DNA from: Symsagittifera roscoffensis
Lineage: Eukaryota; Xenacoelomorpha; Acoela; Convolutidae
DNA: 64,000 nt
Direction: 5' to 3'
NCBI RefSeq assembly: GCF_963678635.1
Contig: NC_087066.1
Span: forward strand, 47,837,129-47,901,128
Shown here piece by piece: positions 34,037 through 42,583 of the stretch (positions are counted from its first letter, which is position 1; each line of letters opens with the position of its first letter). Below the pieces are notes generated by a model, which made no database searches, was not told the origin of the DNA, and worked only from the letters and a program-made list of their open reading frames with translations. The position numbers and the translations under genes were made by a program.

Positions 34037-35353
34037 TTAGGTCATAAGAGTGTTTTTGGTAATTTTTCTATCTGAACGCACATAAACTGTTGATGCACGC
34101 TCTCCCATAAACAATAACTCGACGTTATTAGCGAGACCTGCGTCAAACTTGAGTTCGAGCGAAATAGTGCAATTGGTCAATTCAGGATGAATAAAATCGT
34201 GTGAAGCCTCCTGAGTAGACGTGAGATCAAAAGCCATAATATAATGATTATCATAATAAGCGAGACTGATTCCATGACTAGTGTTTAAAACAAAATCAAG
34301 AGCCTCAAGCGTATTGTAATAAATTCTTTTATTGTCTGATGTTGAGATGGGAGTTCCGGCAATGGGTAGACCGTTTCTGTAAACAATGATCTCATTCAAC
34401 CCAAATTTCTGGTAATGAAAAGGGTTTGTTCTATTAGTACCCAAATATGCTTCGTTTATGCTCATTGTTACTATCATTCTTCGAACAGGTTCTTTTGCAA
34501 AAACATCCTCTTGTCGCCAGCTTTGTACTCCTGCAGTTGCGAGAAACGTTTTTGGTACTACTTCGATGTAATTGTAAATTGCCGGGTTCTTCAACAAAGT
34601 TTTTTCTATTGATGAGAGAACATAGTCAGTCACAGTCATCTTTCTGACATAGAGGTTAGCTTCGATTATTTGGACCTTGTAGTGTTTAGCTGCATCTTCA
34701 GATATGACAACAAAATCATTAGGAGAACGTCTAAGAGACAATCTTATTGTCACACCGCTAAGTAGATGCTTGTCACACGACAAAAAATCGCAAGCAATTT
34801 TACCAAATAGCTTCAGCTCGCTCGAGGCCGCAACGAGACCTTTACGCTCCGTAACATCATCAGCTCTCCTTCCAGCACCGTCAATGGCTGATGGATTTTC
34901 TTCATAATAATAACCTTGACAAGCCAACCATGTTTTCTTGGCATCATTACCGTATGAAAACTCGGTCTCAATAAAGCTTTTATGGGCAAAATTAGCATTG
35001 GTAGTTGATATTTTTTCACCATTCAGAGACAGTGTACACTCAGAAAATAATGAAGATAAAGGATTGTTAACAAAATACGGCGTATCTCTGTTTGCCGCCT
35101 CTGTAGCATGTGTTCGAAGCACGTTTCCATTGCTTCGAACAATTCGTGCAACTATTTCCAAACGAGTACGTTGAAGATCGATGAAATTATTTCTGTCGCC
35201 GAGTACTTCAAACTCTAGCATAGGACCATCAGGGGAGTAGGAAGGTCCAATTTTTTGGGTGAATGCATTTTCAAAAGTGACAAGCAAAGGCGGTTTCTCA
35301 AATAAGTCCAAGGAGCTGTGAGTTGCTTCACTCGGGATTAAATTAGAAATCAT
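34037..35353 (-). CDS. mcp: Major capsid protein (double jelly-roll type)
   Basis: The 438-residue protein has the features of Polinton major capsid proteins: an N-terminal phrase FENAFTQKIGPSYSPDGP, then LEFEVLGDRNNFIDL, followed by NPLSSLFSECTLSLNGEKI and FIETEFSYG, and a repeated beta-rich second half. It should form the hexons of an icosahedral particle. Start is the ATG at 35353, which overlaps the end of the pX/pVI-like gene by 11 nt. The frame is intact from end to end. Assignment is by family pattern and gene order; a structure prediction would be the direct test. Confidence 0.88.
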   Translation of the reverse strand: MISNLIPSEATHSSLDLFEKPPLLVTFENAFTQKIGPSYSPDGPMLEFEVLGDRNNFIDLQRTRLEIVARIVRSNGNVLRTHATEAANRDTPYFVNNPLSSLFSECTLSLNGEKISTTNANFAHKSFIETEFSYGNDAKKTWLACQGYYYEENPSAIDGAGRRADDVTERKGLVAASSELKLFGKIACDFLSCDKHLLSGVTIRLSLRRSPNDFVVISEDAAKHYKVQIIEANLYVRKMTVTDYVLSSIEKTLLKNPAIYNYIEVVPKTFLATAGVQSWRQEDVFAKEPVRRMIVTMSINEAYLGTNRTNPFHYQKFGLNEIIVYRNGLPIAGTPISTSDNKRIYYNTLEALDFVLNTSHGISLAYYDNHYIMAFDLTSTQEASHDFIHPELTNCTISLELKFDAGLANNVELLFMGERASTVYVRSDRKITKNTLMT

Positions 35354-35750
35354 TTTTAACCCTTGTAAAGAAATCGGAGCGACTTCTCTGTGCAGTTCGT
35401 TTTCTGGGAATGACGCGTCTCGTTTTTCGTTTAAACGCCGTCGTTCTTTTCGGATGACTTTTCCGAGATCTACTTCCTCCTCCTACTTGCTTTTTGATTG
35501 TTTTTCTAACGGTGCTTTTGAGTGCCTGCTTAGGACTTTTTCTTTTTGTTGCAACTTCTATCAGTTCTGGAGCTGCCTGAAGAAGTAGTTCTTTTCCGAT
35601 TTTTTTAGCCGCGGGTATCACAAATTTTCGAGCCAGTGGAAGTGCGACTCTTCCTATTCCCAAGGCTAATGCACCGAAGCCACTGCCTCGTTGTCTATAA
35701 TGCCCCGAGAAATGTGGTAGGTTTGCTTGGTTGTGGTAATATGAATCCAT
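35343..35750 (-). CDS. pX/pVI-like basic core protein
   Basis: The first ATG in frame is at 35750 (an upstream TTG lies at 35759), giving 135 residues. An amphipathic, glycine-rich segment GSGFGALALGIG..ALPLARK (about 20-45) is followed by an Ala/Leu-rich helix and a very basic tail (90-120, many Lys/Arg including KRTTAFKRKTRR). This combination resembles the Polinton PX protein and adenovirus pVI/pX, which lyse membranes and condense DNA and are cut by the viral protease. The gene is 6 nt from the minor capsid stop and overlaps the major capsid start. Confidence 0.75.
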   Translation of the reverse strand: MDSYYHNQANLPHFSGHYRQRGSGFGALALGIGRVALPLARKFVIPAAKKIGKELLLQAAPELIEVATKRKSPKQALKSTVRKTIKKQVGGGSRSRKSHPKRTTAFKRKTRRVIPRKRTAQRSRSDFFTRVKNDF

Positions 35751-35755
35751 TTTGA

Positions 35756-36649
35756 TCAATTGCTAAACTTTTGAAATTTCAAAGTCAGAACAACTTTTCC
35801 CCCTCCAGCGAAAGGAACAAGTCCTCCAGTTTCTGTGCGCAAGTTCACAGAAATATTGGAAATATTATTGACCAAAAGTTTTTTAAAATCCAAATTACTA
35901 AACACTTTACGATGATTCGGTTCAATTGTACATGCGTAACCGTTTTTCACTCGACGATTTGTATCAATGACTCGTAAAAGGGGTGCTTTTGTGTCTCCGA
36001 CTATTTGATAATGAATTATGTCCAGATAAATAAACATAAGCTGAGTACCAGCGCATACATCAACGGGATAGTCAGCAATAAGATCTTGGGTAGAGAATGT
36101 GCTATGTTTCGTGCTTCCTTGTTTGTAACCTATATGATAACCAGTTCCATCTCTGACGCCTTTGAATCCAAGTAGACTAGGAATTTGCGGGCTTGAAAAA
36201 GTTATACCTTCCCAATAATGCAGCCATAAGGAAAGATGTTTGGTTATTGGATCTATTACGTAATCCAATTTCTCTAATTCTGTCTTTCGACGAATCTCGT
36301 CCAGTATTTGATCAATGCTCGTATATTCTCCTTTTGTTAATTTTGCTGTTTCTCCAAGGTAAGGTCTGGAGATCTTGTCTTTCTCAACTTTCATGCTTGC
36401 TATAACCCGATCTTTTTTGTAGTACACAATGTTGTTGTCAGTTACGTTGTTTATCTGAGTAGGGAAGGTAATTTCTGTAACTGCTACTCTCCATTCACCT
36501 TGCAAATTTATTTCTTCACTCAGGAGATTTTTGAAGTTGGCCAGAGTGTTATCCTTAAAAACGTTCATTGATGCAGATGAAACTAGGGTAATTGTGAAGG
36601 AAGGGGGAACATTATGGGTGAAAAGACTGTCGGAAGTGCCCTCAGTCAT
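35756..36649 (-). CDS. Minor capsid protein (penton-type, single jelly roll)
   Basis: The 297-residue frame starts ATG at 36649, overlapping the integrase stop by 8 nt. It has the N-terminal NVPPSFTITLVSSAS and central VDVCAGTQLMFIYLDIIHYQIVGD phrase, close to the pattern of Polinton minor capsid (penton) proteins, and ends in a Gly-rich turn followed by a final beta strand LTLKFQKF. It would sit at the vertices of the particle. Position between integrase and the pX-like gene is normal for the group. Function is assigned by family knowledge and order. Confidence 0.82.
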   Translation of the reverse strand: MTEGTSDSLFTHNVPPSFTITLVSSASMNVFKDNTLANFKNLLSEEINLQGEWRVAVTEITFPTQINNVTDNNIVYYKKDRVIASMKVEKDKISRPYLGETAKLTKGEYTSIDQILDEIRRKTELEKLDYVIDPITKHLSLWLHYWEGITFSSPQIPSLLGFKGVRDGTGYHIGYKQGSTKHSTFSTQDLIADYPVDVCAGTQLMFIYLDIIHYQIVGDTKAPLLRVIDTNRRVKNGYACTIEPNHRKVFSNLDFKKLLVNNISNISVNLRTETGGLVPFAGGGKVVLTLKFQKFSN

Positions 36650-37862
36650 GATTGTCCTTCTCCAGAACGCGAATCAGTTCAGACTCGTAAAATTTTCCCT
36701 CAATCGGTTCTCTGTTAGAATCAATCAAATTGTATGTTGGGGGATTTCGTGTTGGTATGTCAAAAACTTCAAACACTTCATCGGTGAACGATTGTTTGTA
36801 ACCCTTGCGAAAACGTATGTCTACTTTGGCAAGTCTAACATAATCACCAACATAAAGCTTTGGACGTCGAACTAACTTCAAAGACTGTTCTGCTCTTAAT
36901 GAAATCAGGCGAGGAACATCTTTTTTAGTTACTTTATTTGGTGCAAGATTTGTGACACGATTTGTTCTCGAATTAATTGCATTGACAAAATCTTGCAATT
37001 TGTCAATGTATGAGTAAGTCCATTTATCCTCCAAGTACTTATAAATAAGATTTTTCAAGGAACGGATATTTCTCTCAGCGAATGCGGACTTTTTCTCGCT
37101 CTCTGTGCTATATGTGTTTATGCCTTTCTTTTTACATAATGCTTCGAAGGACCCTTTAAACTCTGTGCCCTTGTCCACCCATACTTTTTCCGGTTGTTTT
37201 GTCGTTATCATTAGTTTGAACGCTTCTGCTGTTGTAGTAGCATACTTTGATTTCAAGGGTTGCACTCTGAGATAGCGGGACATGCAGTCAACTGCAACAA
37301 GCAGATACTTAACATCATGGTTGTACTGGGCAAGTTTATCAACAAAGGCCAGATCTAATGACCAGATTTCGTCGATATCGTAAACTATGACCTTGAGTCG
37401 CGGCGTTTTTCGGATCACAGTTCGATATTTTGTGTAAGCAGGTTCAGTATGAAGGAAATGTTTAACTTTCTTTCGCGACAAATTGCTTGCTTTTATCAAG
37501 TTGTTCACACTACCAAATAACGCGGGACCTTTGTCACTGTATTTAGTTTTCAACAATTTTTCTTCAATCTTGGTAATTTTCCCATTGTTTTGTTTGCGCC
37601 TTCGTCTTTTCTGACGTTGGAGAATCTGAATCGTTATGGGGCGTTCCGTATGAGTCAGAGCCTTCTTCTGACTCTTTTTCACGTTTTTGGTTTTGGGTTT
37701 TTCTATTACCGCTGAGACTTTTTCGTTTGTGTTTTTTACTTCTCTTAAGGTTTGCACTACTTTTTTCCTGCCAAGTGGGCGATGTTGAGCGGGTTCTTGA
37801 GGGTCCGGGTTCTCGTTTCTCTTGAGCGTTAAAAGACGCTGAATGAACCGCGTGTTTGGCAT
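36642..37862 (-). CDS. int: Retroviral-like DDE integrase
   Basis: The 406-residue frame starts ATG at 37862. A basic Lys/Arg-rich N-terminus (30-100) leads to the core with the catalytic triad: D170 in WSLDLAFVDKL, D230 in WVDKGTEFKG and E263 in AFAERNIRSLK. A C-terminal SH3/chromo-like region starts at YVGDYVRLAK (about 337). In Polintons this enzyme joins the element ends to a 6-bp staggered target, matching the duplication seen. The gene's 5' part lies inside a 717-bp triplication; only this copy runs through the core. The protein differs from the other two copies at residue 7 (Ile instead of Ser). Confidence 0.94.
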   Translation of the reverse strand: MPNTRFIQRLLTLKRNENPDPQEPAQHRPLGRKKVVQTLREVKNTNEKVSAVIEKPKTKNVKKSQKKALTHTERPITIQILQRQKRRRRKQNNGKITKIEEKLLKTKYSDKGPALFGSVNNLIKASNLSRKKVKHFLHTEPAYTKYRTVIRKTPRLKVIVYDIDEIWSLDLAFVDKLAQYNHDVKYLLVAVDCMSRYLRVQPLKSKYATTTAEAFKLMITTKQPEKVWVDKGTEFKGSFEALCKKKGINTYSTESEKKSAFAERNIRSLKNLIYKYLEDKWTYSYIDKLQDFVNAINSRTNRVTNLAPNKVTKKDVPRLISLRAEQSLKLVRRPKLYVGDYVRLAKVDIRFRKGYKQSFTDEVFEVFDIPTRNPPTYNLIDSNREPIEGKFYESELIRVLEKDNHD

Positions 37863-37901
37863 TTCGATTTATTACCAGGTTTTCATTCAAGTTGAGAGCA
37901 G

Positions 37902-38579
37902 TTAAAATGTTAATGAACGCCGGATTGTGTAGTTTTTTCGTTGGTTGTTGTATGTAGCATACTTTGATTTCAAGGGTTGCACTCTGAGATAGCGGGACAT
38001 GCAGTCAACTGCAACAAGCAGATACTTAACATCATGGTTGTACTGGGCAAGTTTATCAACAAAGGCCAGATCTAATGACCAGATTTCGTCGATATCGTAA
38101 ACTATGACCTTGAGTCGCGGCGTTTTTCGGATCACAGTTCGATATTTTGTGTAAGCAGGTTCAGTATGAAGGAAATGTTTAACTTTCTTTCGCGACAAAT
38201 TGCTTGCTTTTATCAAGTTGTTCACACTACCAAATAACGCGGGACCTTTGTCACTGTATTTAGTTTTCAACAATTTTTCTTCAATCTTGGTAATTTTCCC
38301 ATTGTTTTGTTTGCGCCTTCGTCTTTTCTGACGTTGGAGAATCTGAATCGTTATGGGGCGTTCCGTATGAGTCAGAGCCTTCTTCTGACTCTTTTTCACG
38401 TTTTTGGTTTTGGGTTTTTCTATTACCGCTGAGACTTTTTCGTTTGTGTTTTTTACTTCTCTTAAGGTTTGCACTACTTTTTTCCTGCCAAGTGGGCGAT
38501 GTTGAGCGGGTTCTTGAGGGTCCGGGTTCTCGTTTCTCTTGAGCGTTAAAAGACGCTGACTGAACCGCGTGTTTGGCAT
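37902..38579 (-). pseudogene. Truncated integrase copy (second unit)
   Basis: The first 208 residues are the same as the integrase up to LKSKYAT, then the frame crosses the repeat junction and adds 17 unrelated residues before a stop. It keeps the first catalytic Asp but lacks the second Asp and the Glu, so it cannot be an active integrase. A protein with only the basic N-terminus and partial core could still be made. Confidence 0.9.
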
Positions 38580-38618
38580 TTCGATTTATTACCAGGTTTT
38601 CATTCAAGTTGAGAGCAG

Positions 38619-39296
38619 TTAAAATGTTAATGAACGCCGGATTGTGTAGTTTTTTCGTTGGTTGTTGTATGTAGCATACTTTGATTTCAAGGGTTGCACT
38701 CTGAGATAGCGGGACATGCAGTCAACTGCAACAAGCAGATACTTAACATCATGGTTGTACTGGGCAAGTTTATCAACAAAGGCCAGATCTAATGACCAGA
38801 TTTCGTCGATATCGTAAACTATGACCTTGAGTCGCGGCGTTTTTCGGATCACAGTTCGATATTTTGTGTAAGCAGGTTCAGTATGAAGGAAATGTTTAAC
38901 TTTCTTTCGCGACAAATTGCTTGCTTTTATCAAGTTGTTCACACTACCAAATAACGCGGGACCTTTGTCACTGTATTTAGTTTTCAACAATTTTTCTTCA
39001 ATCTTGGTAATTTTCCCATTGTTTTGTTTGCGCCTTCGTCTTTTCTGACGTTGGAGAATCTGAATCGTTATGGGGCGTTCCGTATGAGTCAGAGCCTTCT
39101 TCTGACTCTTTTTCACGTTTTTGGTTTTGGGTTTTTCTATTACCGCTGAGACTTTTTCGTTTGTGTTTTTTACTTCTCTTAAGGTTTGCACTACTTTTTT
39201 CCTGCCAAGTGGGCGATGTTGAGCGGGTTCTTGAGGGTCCGGGTTCTCGTTTCTCTTGAGCGTTAAAAGACGCTGACTGAACCGCGTGTTTGGCAT
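38619..39296 (-). pseudogene. Truncated integrase copy (third unit)
   Basis: Identical in structure to the copy at 37902-38579, including the same 17-residue out-of-frame ending. Its first 300 bp overlap the 3' end of the unknown gene at 38998-39858 in another frame. Before the triplication this would have been the start of the integrase as positioned relative to that gene. Confidence 0.9.
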
Positions 39297-39858
39297 TTCG
39301 ATTTATTACCAGGTTTTCATTCAAGTTGAGAGCAGTTAAAATGTTAATGAACGCCGGATTGTGTAGTTTTTTCGTTGGTTGTTGTATGTCGTATAAAAAT
39401 ATTGTAGCTTTAAGTCCTGTTGGTACTTTATCTACATATATCACCTCATTGTCATGGTTTATGGTTACTCTTTCTGAATTTTCTATAATTTCAAGTACGG
39501 TTTTTGCTCTAACAAATTTTTTGTCTTCTAAAACTTGTAACTGTCCTAAAATGCTTTCGGTCTGTCTATTGTGTTTCTCTTCTAGTTTTTCGTCTTTAAC
39601 ACGTTCGACCGGTACTTCTTCATCGTCCGTTAACAGTTTAAGCTGTTCTTGTTGGGGCTCAACATTATCCGTAAATGTTTCCTTCGTTGCAGTAGTCTTA
39701 CTAGTTTGTGGAGGTAATTGGGGTCTAAGCCGGTTAAGATAGGACAGTTGAGCATTTTTATGTTTAATATTATTATCATGAAGAACACGTGCAGCATGTG
39801 GCTGCTCTTTAACATATAAATGTTTCGGAATTAGAATGAATTCTTCAGCAGTCATCAT
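38998..39858 (-). CDS. Unknown Polinton protein, C-terminus overlaps integrase frame
   Basis: The likely start is the ATG at 39858, which overlaps the preceding stop as TAATG; the 286-residue product begins MMTAEEFILIPKHLY. The first half (1-150) looks folded and includes a coiled-coil-like Glu/Lys-rich stretch; the segment NPAFINILTALNLN follows. The last 100 residues are Ser/Lys/Glu-rich, disordered, and are read in a different frame from the integrase N-terminus over about 300 nt. Proteins with an MTAEEF-like N-terminus sit upstream of integrase in other Polintons as I recall, but I know no function. Confidence 0.7.
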   Translation of the reverse strand: MMTAEEFILIPKHLYVKEQPHAARVLHDNNIKHKNAQLSYLNRLRPQLPPQTSKTTATKETFTDNVEPQQEQLKLLTDDEEVPVERVKDEKLEEKHNRQTESILGQLQVLEDKKFVRAKTVLEIIENSERVTINHDNEVIYVDKVPTGLKATIFLYDIQQPTKKLHNPAFINILTALNLNENLVINRNAKHAVQSASFNAQEKREPGPSRTRSTSPTWQEKSSANLKRSKKHKRKSLSGNRKTQNQKREKESEEGSDSYGTPHNDSDSPTSEKTKAQTKQWENYQD

Positions 39859-40163
39859 TAAGTTGTGAGGTACTTGTAACAAAAATAAAGTATTTGTCGA
39901 ACTAAATGGAAGCCTTCTTTACTCAAAATAATCGCACGTTTTTTGACAACACTGGTTTTTGGAGTTAATAAGTATTTGTATGCTGTCTCGAATCGTTCGA
40001 TGTTTGCGATTTTAACGGGTACGTTTCCATTGACTACATTGAGCAAACATTCACAAACAAGTGTTATGATCTCACGATTTGAAGTTTTTCTAATTAATCT
40101 TCTTAGCTGGTCAGGTTTCAGTTGTACCATATGCCGCAGAATAGATAAGTTTTTCTTTTTCAT
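39858..40163 (-). CDS. Small conserved Polinton protein, unknown function
   Basis: A 101-residue frame whose start is either the ATG at 40163 or the one at 40130; it overlaps the ATPase end. The pattern LKPDQLRRLI, then EIITLVCECLLNVVNGNVP and a Lys/Arg-rich KTSVVKKRAIIL is like a short helical protein commonly found in this position in animal Polintons and related viruses. No catalytic motif is visible. Tight overlap on both sides (ATPase, unknown 286-residue gene) points to translation from a shared transcript. Confidence 0.7.
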   Translation of the reverse strand: MKKKNLSILRHMVQLKPDQLRRLIRKTSNREIITLVCECLLNVVNGNVPVKIANIERFETAYKYLLTPKTSVVKKRAIILSKEGFHLVRQILYFCYKYLTT

Positions 40164-40812
40164 TTGTGATTGGAGTAGTTTCTGCTTCAGATAAGGGTAA
40201 ATAAAAAACTGTTGGCCCAGGTGGTGTGATATTTGAACAATATCTCAAACAATCTGATGTACGGGGGTCCAAGTCGATTAGAAGATGTCCAAAAGAGTCT
40301 CTGGTAGCTAATTCGTAACAGTTTCTCAAAAATTTTGATACATTCAATTGTCTTCCTAATAGATCTAGTTGCTGAACGTCGCGAGGCGATTTGAACAGAA
40401 TGATGTGTGAAGTGTTCAAATCAATCGTACGCGACCATCGACTTTGTTGAAACAAGTTATGCTTAACATATATTACATCTATCCCTCTATGTCTACCCGC
40501 TGTCGCTAACCTAACAAATTCCTTGTCATTATAGATGTCTTCACATGAATCATCGAAAACTAGAAGAACATTTTCTAATTTTCTCACAGATTCGAATCCG
40601 TCGAATTTCATGAACTCCATATTCACTTCGCGAGAAGACACTTTTTCTGAGAATGCAGGTTGCATCTCTTTGTAAAGATATAGAACGGTTCCAAATTTAG
40701 GGTAAAAAGTATTTCCCATCAGAAGTTTCAAAATTAACTCAGTTTTCCCGGATCCTGAAGGTCCCACTATCGCCATAAAAATTCTTGTCGAAGTATCAAT
40801 CACTTTATTCAT
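40111..40812 (-). CDS. FtsK/HerA-type genome packaging ATPase
   Basis: I place the start at the ATG at 40812, which overlaps the upstream stop as ATGA, giving 233 residues; an upstream ATG at 40884 would run through the membrane protein gene. The Walker A motif GPSGSGKT is at residues 17-24 and the Walker B hydrophobic strand VLLVFDDS ends at about residue 89. The small size and the absence of other domains match the A32-like packaging ATPase of Polintons, which pumps DNA into the capsid. A Gln/Asn sensor is probable at HNLFQQ. Confidence 0.92.
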   Translation of the reverse strand: MNKVIDTSTRIFMAIVGPSGSGKTELILKLLMGNTFYPKFGTVLYLYKEMQPAFSEKVSSREVNMEFMKFDGFESVRKLENVLLVFDDSCEDIYNDKEFVRLATAGRHRGIDVIYVKHNLFQQSRWSRTIDLNTSHIILFKSPRDVQQLDLLGRQLNVSKFLRNCYELATRDSFGHLLIDLDPRTSDCLRYCSNITPPGPTVFYLPLSEAETTPITNEKEKLIYSAAYGTTET

Positions 40813-41093
40813 ATTCTTGGGTTTGGTAGTACGTAACCAACCAAGCCTGATAAAATCGAGAACCAAACTGACGTTTCTTCGCAACTTAATTTAGTGAAAG
40901 AAAGTTTGAGAATGCAGAAAGTTAGTAAAATTAGAATTACTACCATTTGCGCAACAAAAACTACTTCAGACCTTGGCAAAGTTACATTGTTACAAAACTT
41001 CCATGATTTTTTTTCACTGTTTGTCTCGTTATAAACAAACTCTGTTACTAATGTTGCGTCAGGTTCATCTACTGCTGTTGTTGCTTCTGACAT
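40809..41093 (-). CDS. Small conserved membrane protein
   Basis: A 94-residue frame from the ATG at 41093. An N-terminal polar region with NET and NVT sites for possible N-glycosylation is followed by PRSEVVFVAQMVVILILLTFCIL, one strong membrane helix (about 43-68), then CEETSVWFSILSGLVGYVLPNP, a second hydrophobic segment. The arrangement helix-CEE-W-LSG-GY-LP-P is like a small protein I associate with Polinton genomes. The stop overlaps the ATPase start (ATGA). It may be a virion membrane or egress factor, by inference only. Confidence 0.75.
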   Translation of the reverse strand: MSEATTAVDEPDATLVTEFVYNETNSEKKSWKFCNNVTLPRSEVVFVAQMVVILILLTFCILKLSFTKLSCEETSVWFSILSGLVGYVLPNPRI

Positions 41094-41220
41094 TTGAGAA
41101 ACTATTTATTCTACAGACTGCGTTAGACTTTTTCTCTCTGCGAATGAAGCTTGTAAAAAATTAAATTACTTTTGAGAACAGTAAAAAATTTCATAACGTG
41201 TGAAATCTCTATCATTTATG

Positions 41221-41463
41221 TCATGCATTTCTAAAACAAAGTTTGCTGGGATATTTGCGGTTTTTTTTGTAGTACATTATTTTCTTCACAGTATCCTCTT
41301 TCACAATCGTCTTAATCTCATCTGGCAATTCACTGCTGTTTAGATCCATTTGAACTCCTGGCTGACGTTTGGGTACTAAGACTAGTTCGGGAAGACATAC
41401 TCCTCGCTTGCTGGCTAACATTTCTGATAAACTTGAATCTCTGGAAGTATACAAATTGATCAA
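41221..41463 (-). CDS. Small ORF, possible downstream exon
   Basis: The frame is open from 41463 to 41221 but has no ATG at its beginning; the first ATG is at 41421 (MLASKRG). The bases directly before it read TTTTTTCCAG followed by TTATTG, a good 3' splice site on the minus strand, so this may be a last exon of a gene starting upstream. The product would be rich in Lys and Pro, with no recognised motif. It overlaps the end of the 113-codon frame in a different phase. Confidence 0.45.
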   Translation of the reverse strand: MINLYTSRDSSLSEMLASKRGVCLPELVLVPKRQPGVQMDLNSSELPDEIKTIVKEDTVKKIMYYKKNRKYPSKLCFRNA

Positions 41464-41671
41464 TAACTGGAAAAAACCTCTTCAACGTAGACAACTCTTC
41501 TTCGGAAATTATTATTTGCTCCTTCCTCTGAACAATTTGGCCACTGCAATCAATACGCTCTATTCTCGTTAATGAAATTTTAATATCACCCTCTGGAGTC
41601 ATCCACGCACAAAGCATTGAATTTTGTGATAGGTATGTCTCCACTTTCGCTGATCTCTCGCTGTTGTTCAT
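41330..41671 (-). CDS. Possible PC4-like protein
   Basis: A 113-residue frame with candidate starts at 41671, 41617 and 41602; the first would overlap the previous gene by 86 nt. The segment from EGDIKISLTRIERID to VQRKEQIIISEEELSTLK followed by a short helix resembles the strand-turn-helix pattern of PC4/p15 single-strand DNA-binding proteins, the same pattern as the 119-codon cassette gene. The tail (80-113) is Ser/Thr/Arg-rich. The assignment is tentative; no other function is suggested. Confidence 0.5.
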   Translation of the reverse strand: MNNSERSAKVETYLSQNSMLCAWMTPEGDIKISLTRIERIDCSGQIVQRKEQIIISEEELSTLKRFFPVIDQFVYFQRFKFIRNVSQQARSMSSRTSLSTQTSARSSNGSKQQ

Positions 41672-42155
41672 TTTTCAACCAATCATAAAAAACCTTGGTT
41701 TTCTTCAAGGCACAATGATTCCTGGAGTTGTAATGTGGAATATGTTTATTGCAACTTGGATAATTTTTAAAATATAAGTTTTCAACCCGAGGACAGCCCA
41801 AATCATCTAGGTTTTCAATCTTTCGGTCCAAGTACTTGGCCAAAAATTCTGTCTTTTCTTTTCCTTTAGCGTAAAAAACGGCACCAGGATTTCTCAGCAC
41901 AAAACTCTGAAGTATTTGATTCAAGTTTATATAAAGATAATCACCGTTTTCCCAATGGAGACCGTGTAAATAATTAGTTAACCAGTTGTAAGCTTTTTGT
42001 TCAAGCTTTGGTAGTATATCGAAATTCACTGGAGGTAGGAAAATGAGTCGATCGCTGTAGTCTGAAGTTGTTATTGCTAATTCTTTAACCACAAAGGCGT
42101 TTTTCTTGTAACGAAAGCCTTCCACGTCAAGCACAACTGATCTCTCGCCTAGCAT
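41586..42155 (-). CDS. Putative DEDD-type nuclease-like protein
   Basis: A 189-residue frame from the ATG at 42155. It opens with VVLDVEGFRYKKNAFVVKELAI, an acidic D-x-E on a first strand as in 3'-5' exonucleases of the DEDD class, then WLTNYLHGLHW, a strand-like VFYAKGKEKTEFLAKYL and a Cys/His-rich end (C..HIPHYNSRNHCALKK..FYDWL). This pattern recurs in an uncharacterised protein family I know from many invertebrate mobile elements. Catalysis is not proven. It overlaps the preceding gene by 7 nt, so it belongs to the same transcription block. Confidence 0.6.
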   Translation of the reverse strand: MLGERSVVLDVEGFRYKKNAFVVKELAITTSDYSDRLIFLPPVNFDILPKLEQKAYNWLTNYLHGLHWENGDYLYINLNQILQSFVLRNPGAVFYAKGKEKTEFLAKYLDRKIENLDDLGCPRVENLYFKNYPSCNKHIPHYNSRNHCALKKTKVFYDWLKNEQQREISESGDIPITKFNALCVDDSRG

Positions 42156-42583
42156 TCTAGTAAATGATAAACTTCTGGTTTTTTCAACTTAATGAAAAGG
42201 CAGAACGCTATTCCACTCAAATGTCCCAATAAGCTGTTGTTACAGTTCCAGGGCAACATGTAACAGTACGTGGGACCCTGTTGATAAAATTCGTGTATAA
42301 ATCCGGCCGCATCGTGCAAAATAGCGTGCAATCGTAAAATTTTGGAATTTTTCAAATATTTGTCCAAGGAAGAGTTATCAATACCAATCAAGCCACCATA
42401 AGGTCTCAACTTAATTAAAATGTCGTAGTTAAGGTTATCAGAACTAACAAAAAACAGAGAACATGCAGCTAGAAAATAGTTGCGTCGGTTAGAATTATCA
42501 GGATAAGTTTGTTTCAAAGACGTATAAATTTCGTGAATTATTTTCAAATCAATAGGAGTTACTCTGCTTTTTTGCAATTTCAT
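42149..42583 (-). CDS. Unknown protein beside the nuclease-like gene
   Basis: A 144-residue frame from the ATG at 42583. I do not recognise it. It appears well folded: helix-rich, with the conserved-looking phrase LHAILHDAAGFIHEFYQQGPTYCYMLPW near residues 83-113 containing His and Asp residues that could bind metal. It overlaps its upstream neighbour by 35 nt and its downstream neighbour by 7 nt. Close pairing with the nuclease-like gene suggests a joint role. Confidence 0.6.
   Translation of the reverse strand: MKLQKSRVTPIDLKIIHEIYTSLKQTYPDNSNRRNYFLAACSLFFVSSDNLNYDILIKLRPYGGLIGIDNSSLDKYLKNSKILRLHAILHDAAGFIHEFYQQGPTYCYMLPWNCNNSLLGHLSGIAFCLFIKLKKPEVYHLLEC

Larger units (their letters stand above)
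37238..39388. repeat. Three tandem copies of a 717-bp unit
   Basis: Units begin TAGCATACTTTGATTTC at 37238, 37955 and 38672. They include the integrase start and half of its core plus the 3' part of the upstream gene. The copies are virtually identical; the one difference spotted is AATGAACCG at about 37845 against ACTGAACCG in the others. Junctions read TGTATG-TAGCATAC, with only a few bases of shared sequence between the two ends. Both flanking genes keep one complete frame. Confidence 0.95.

Noticed and set aside
37902..39296. Three independent integrase genes
   Set aside because: Two of the three are truncated by the 717-bp repeat junction and lack two catalytic residues.
39290..39742. 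Plus-strand 150-codon Ser/Leu-rich frame
   Set aside because: Antisense to the unknown 286-residue Polinton gene; no independent support.
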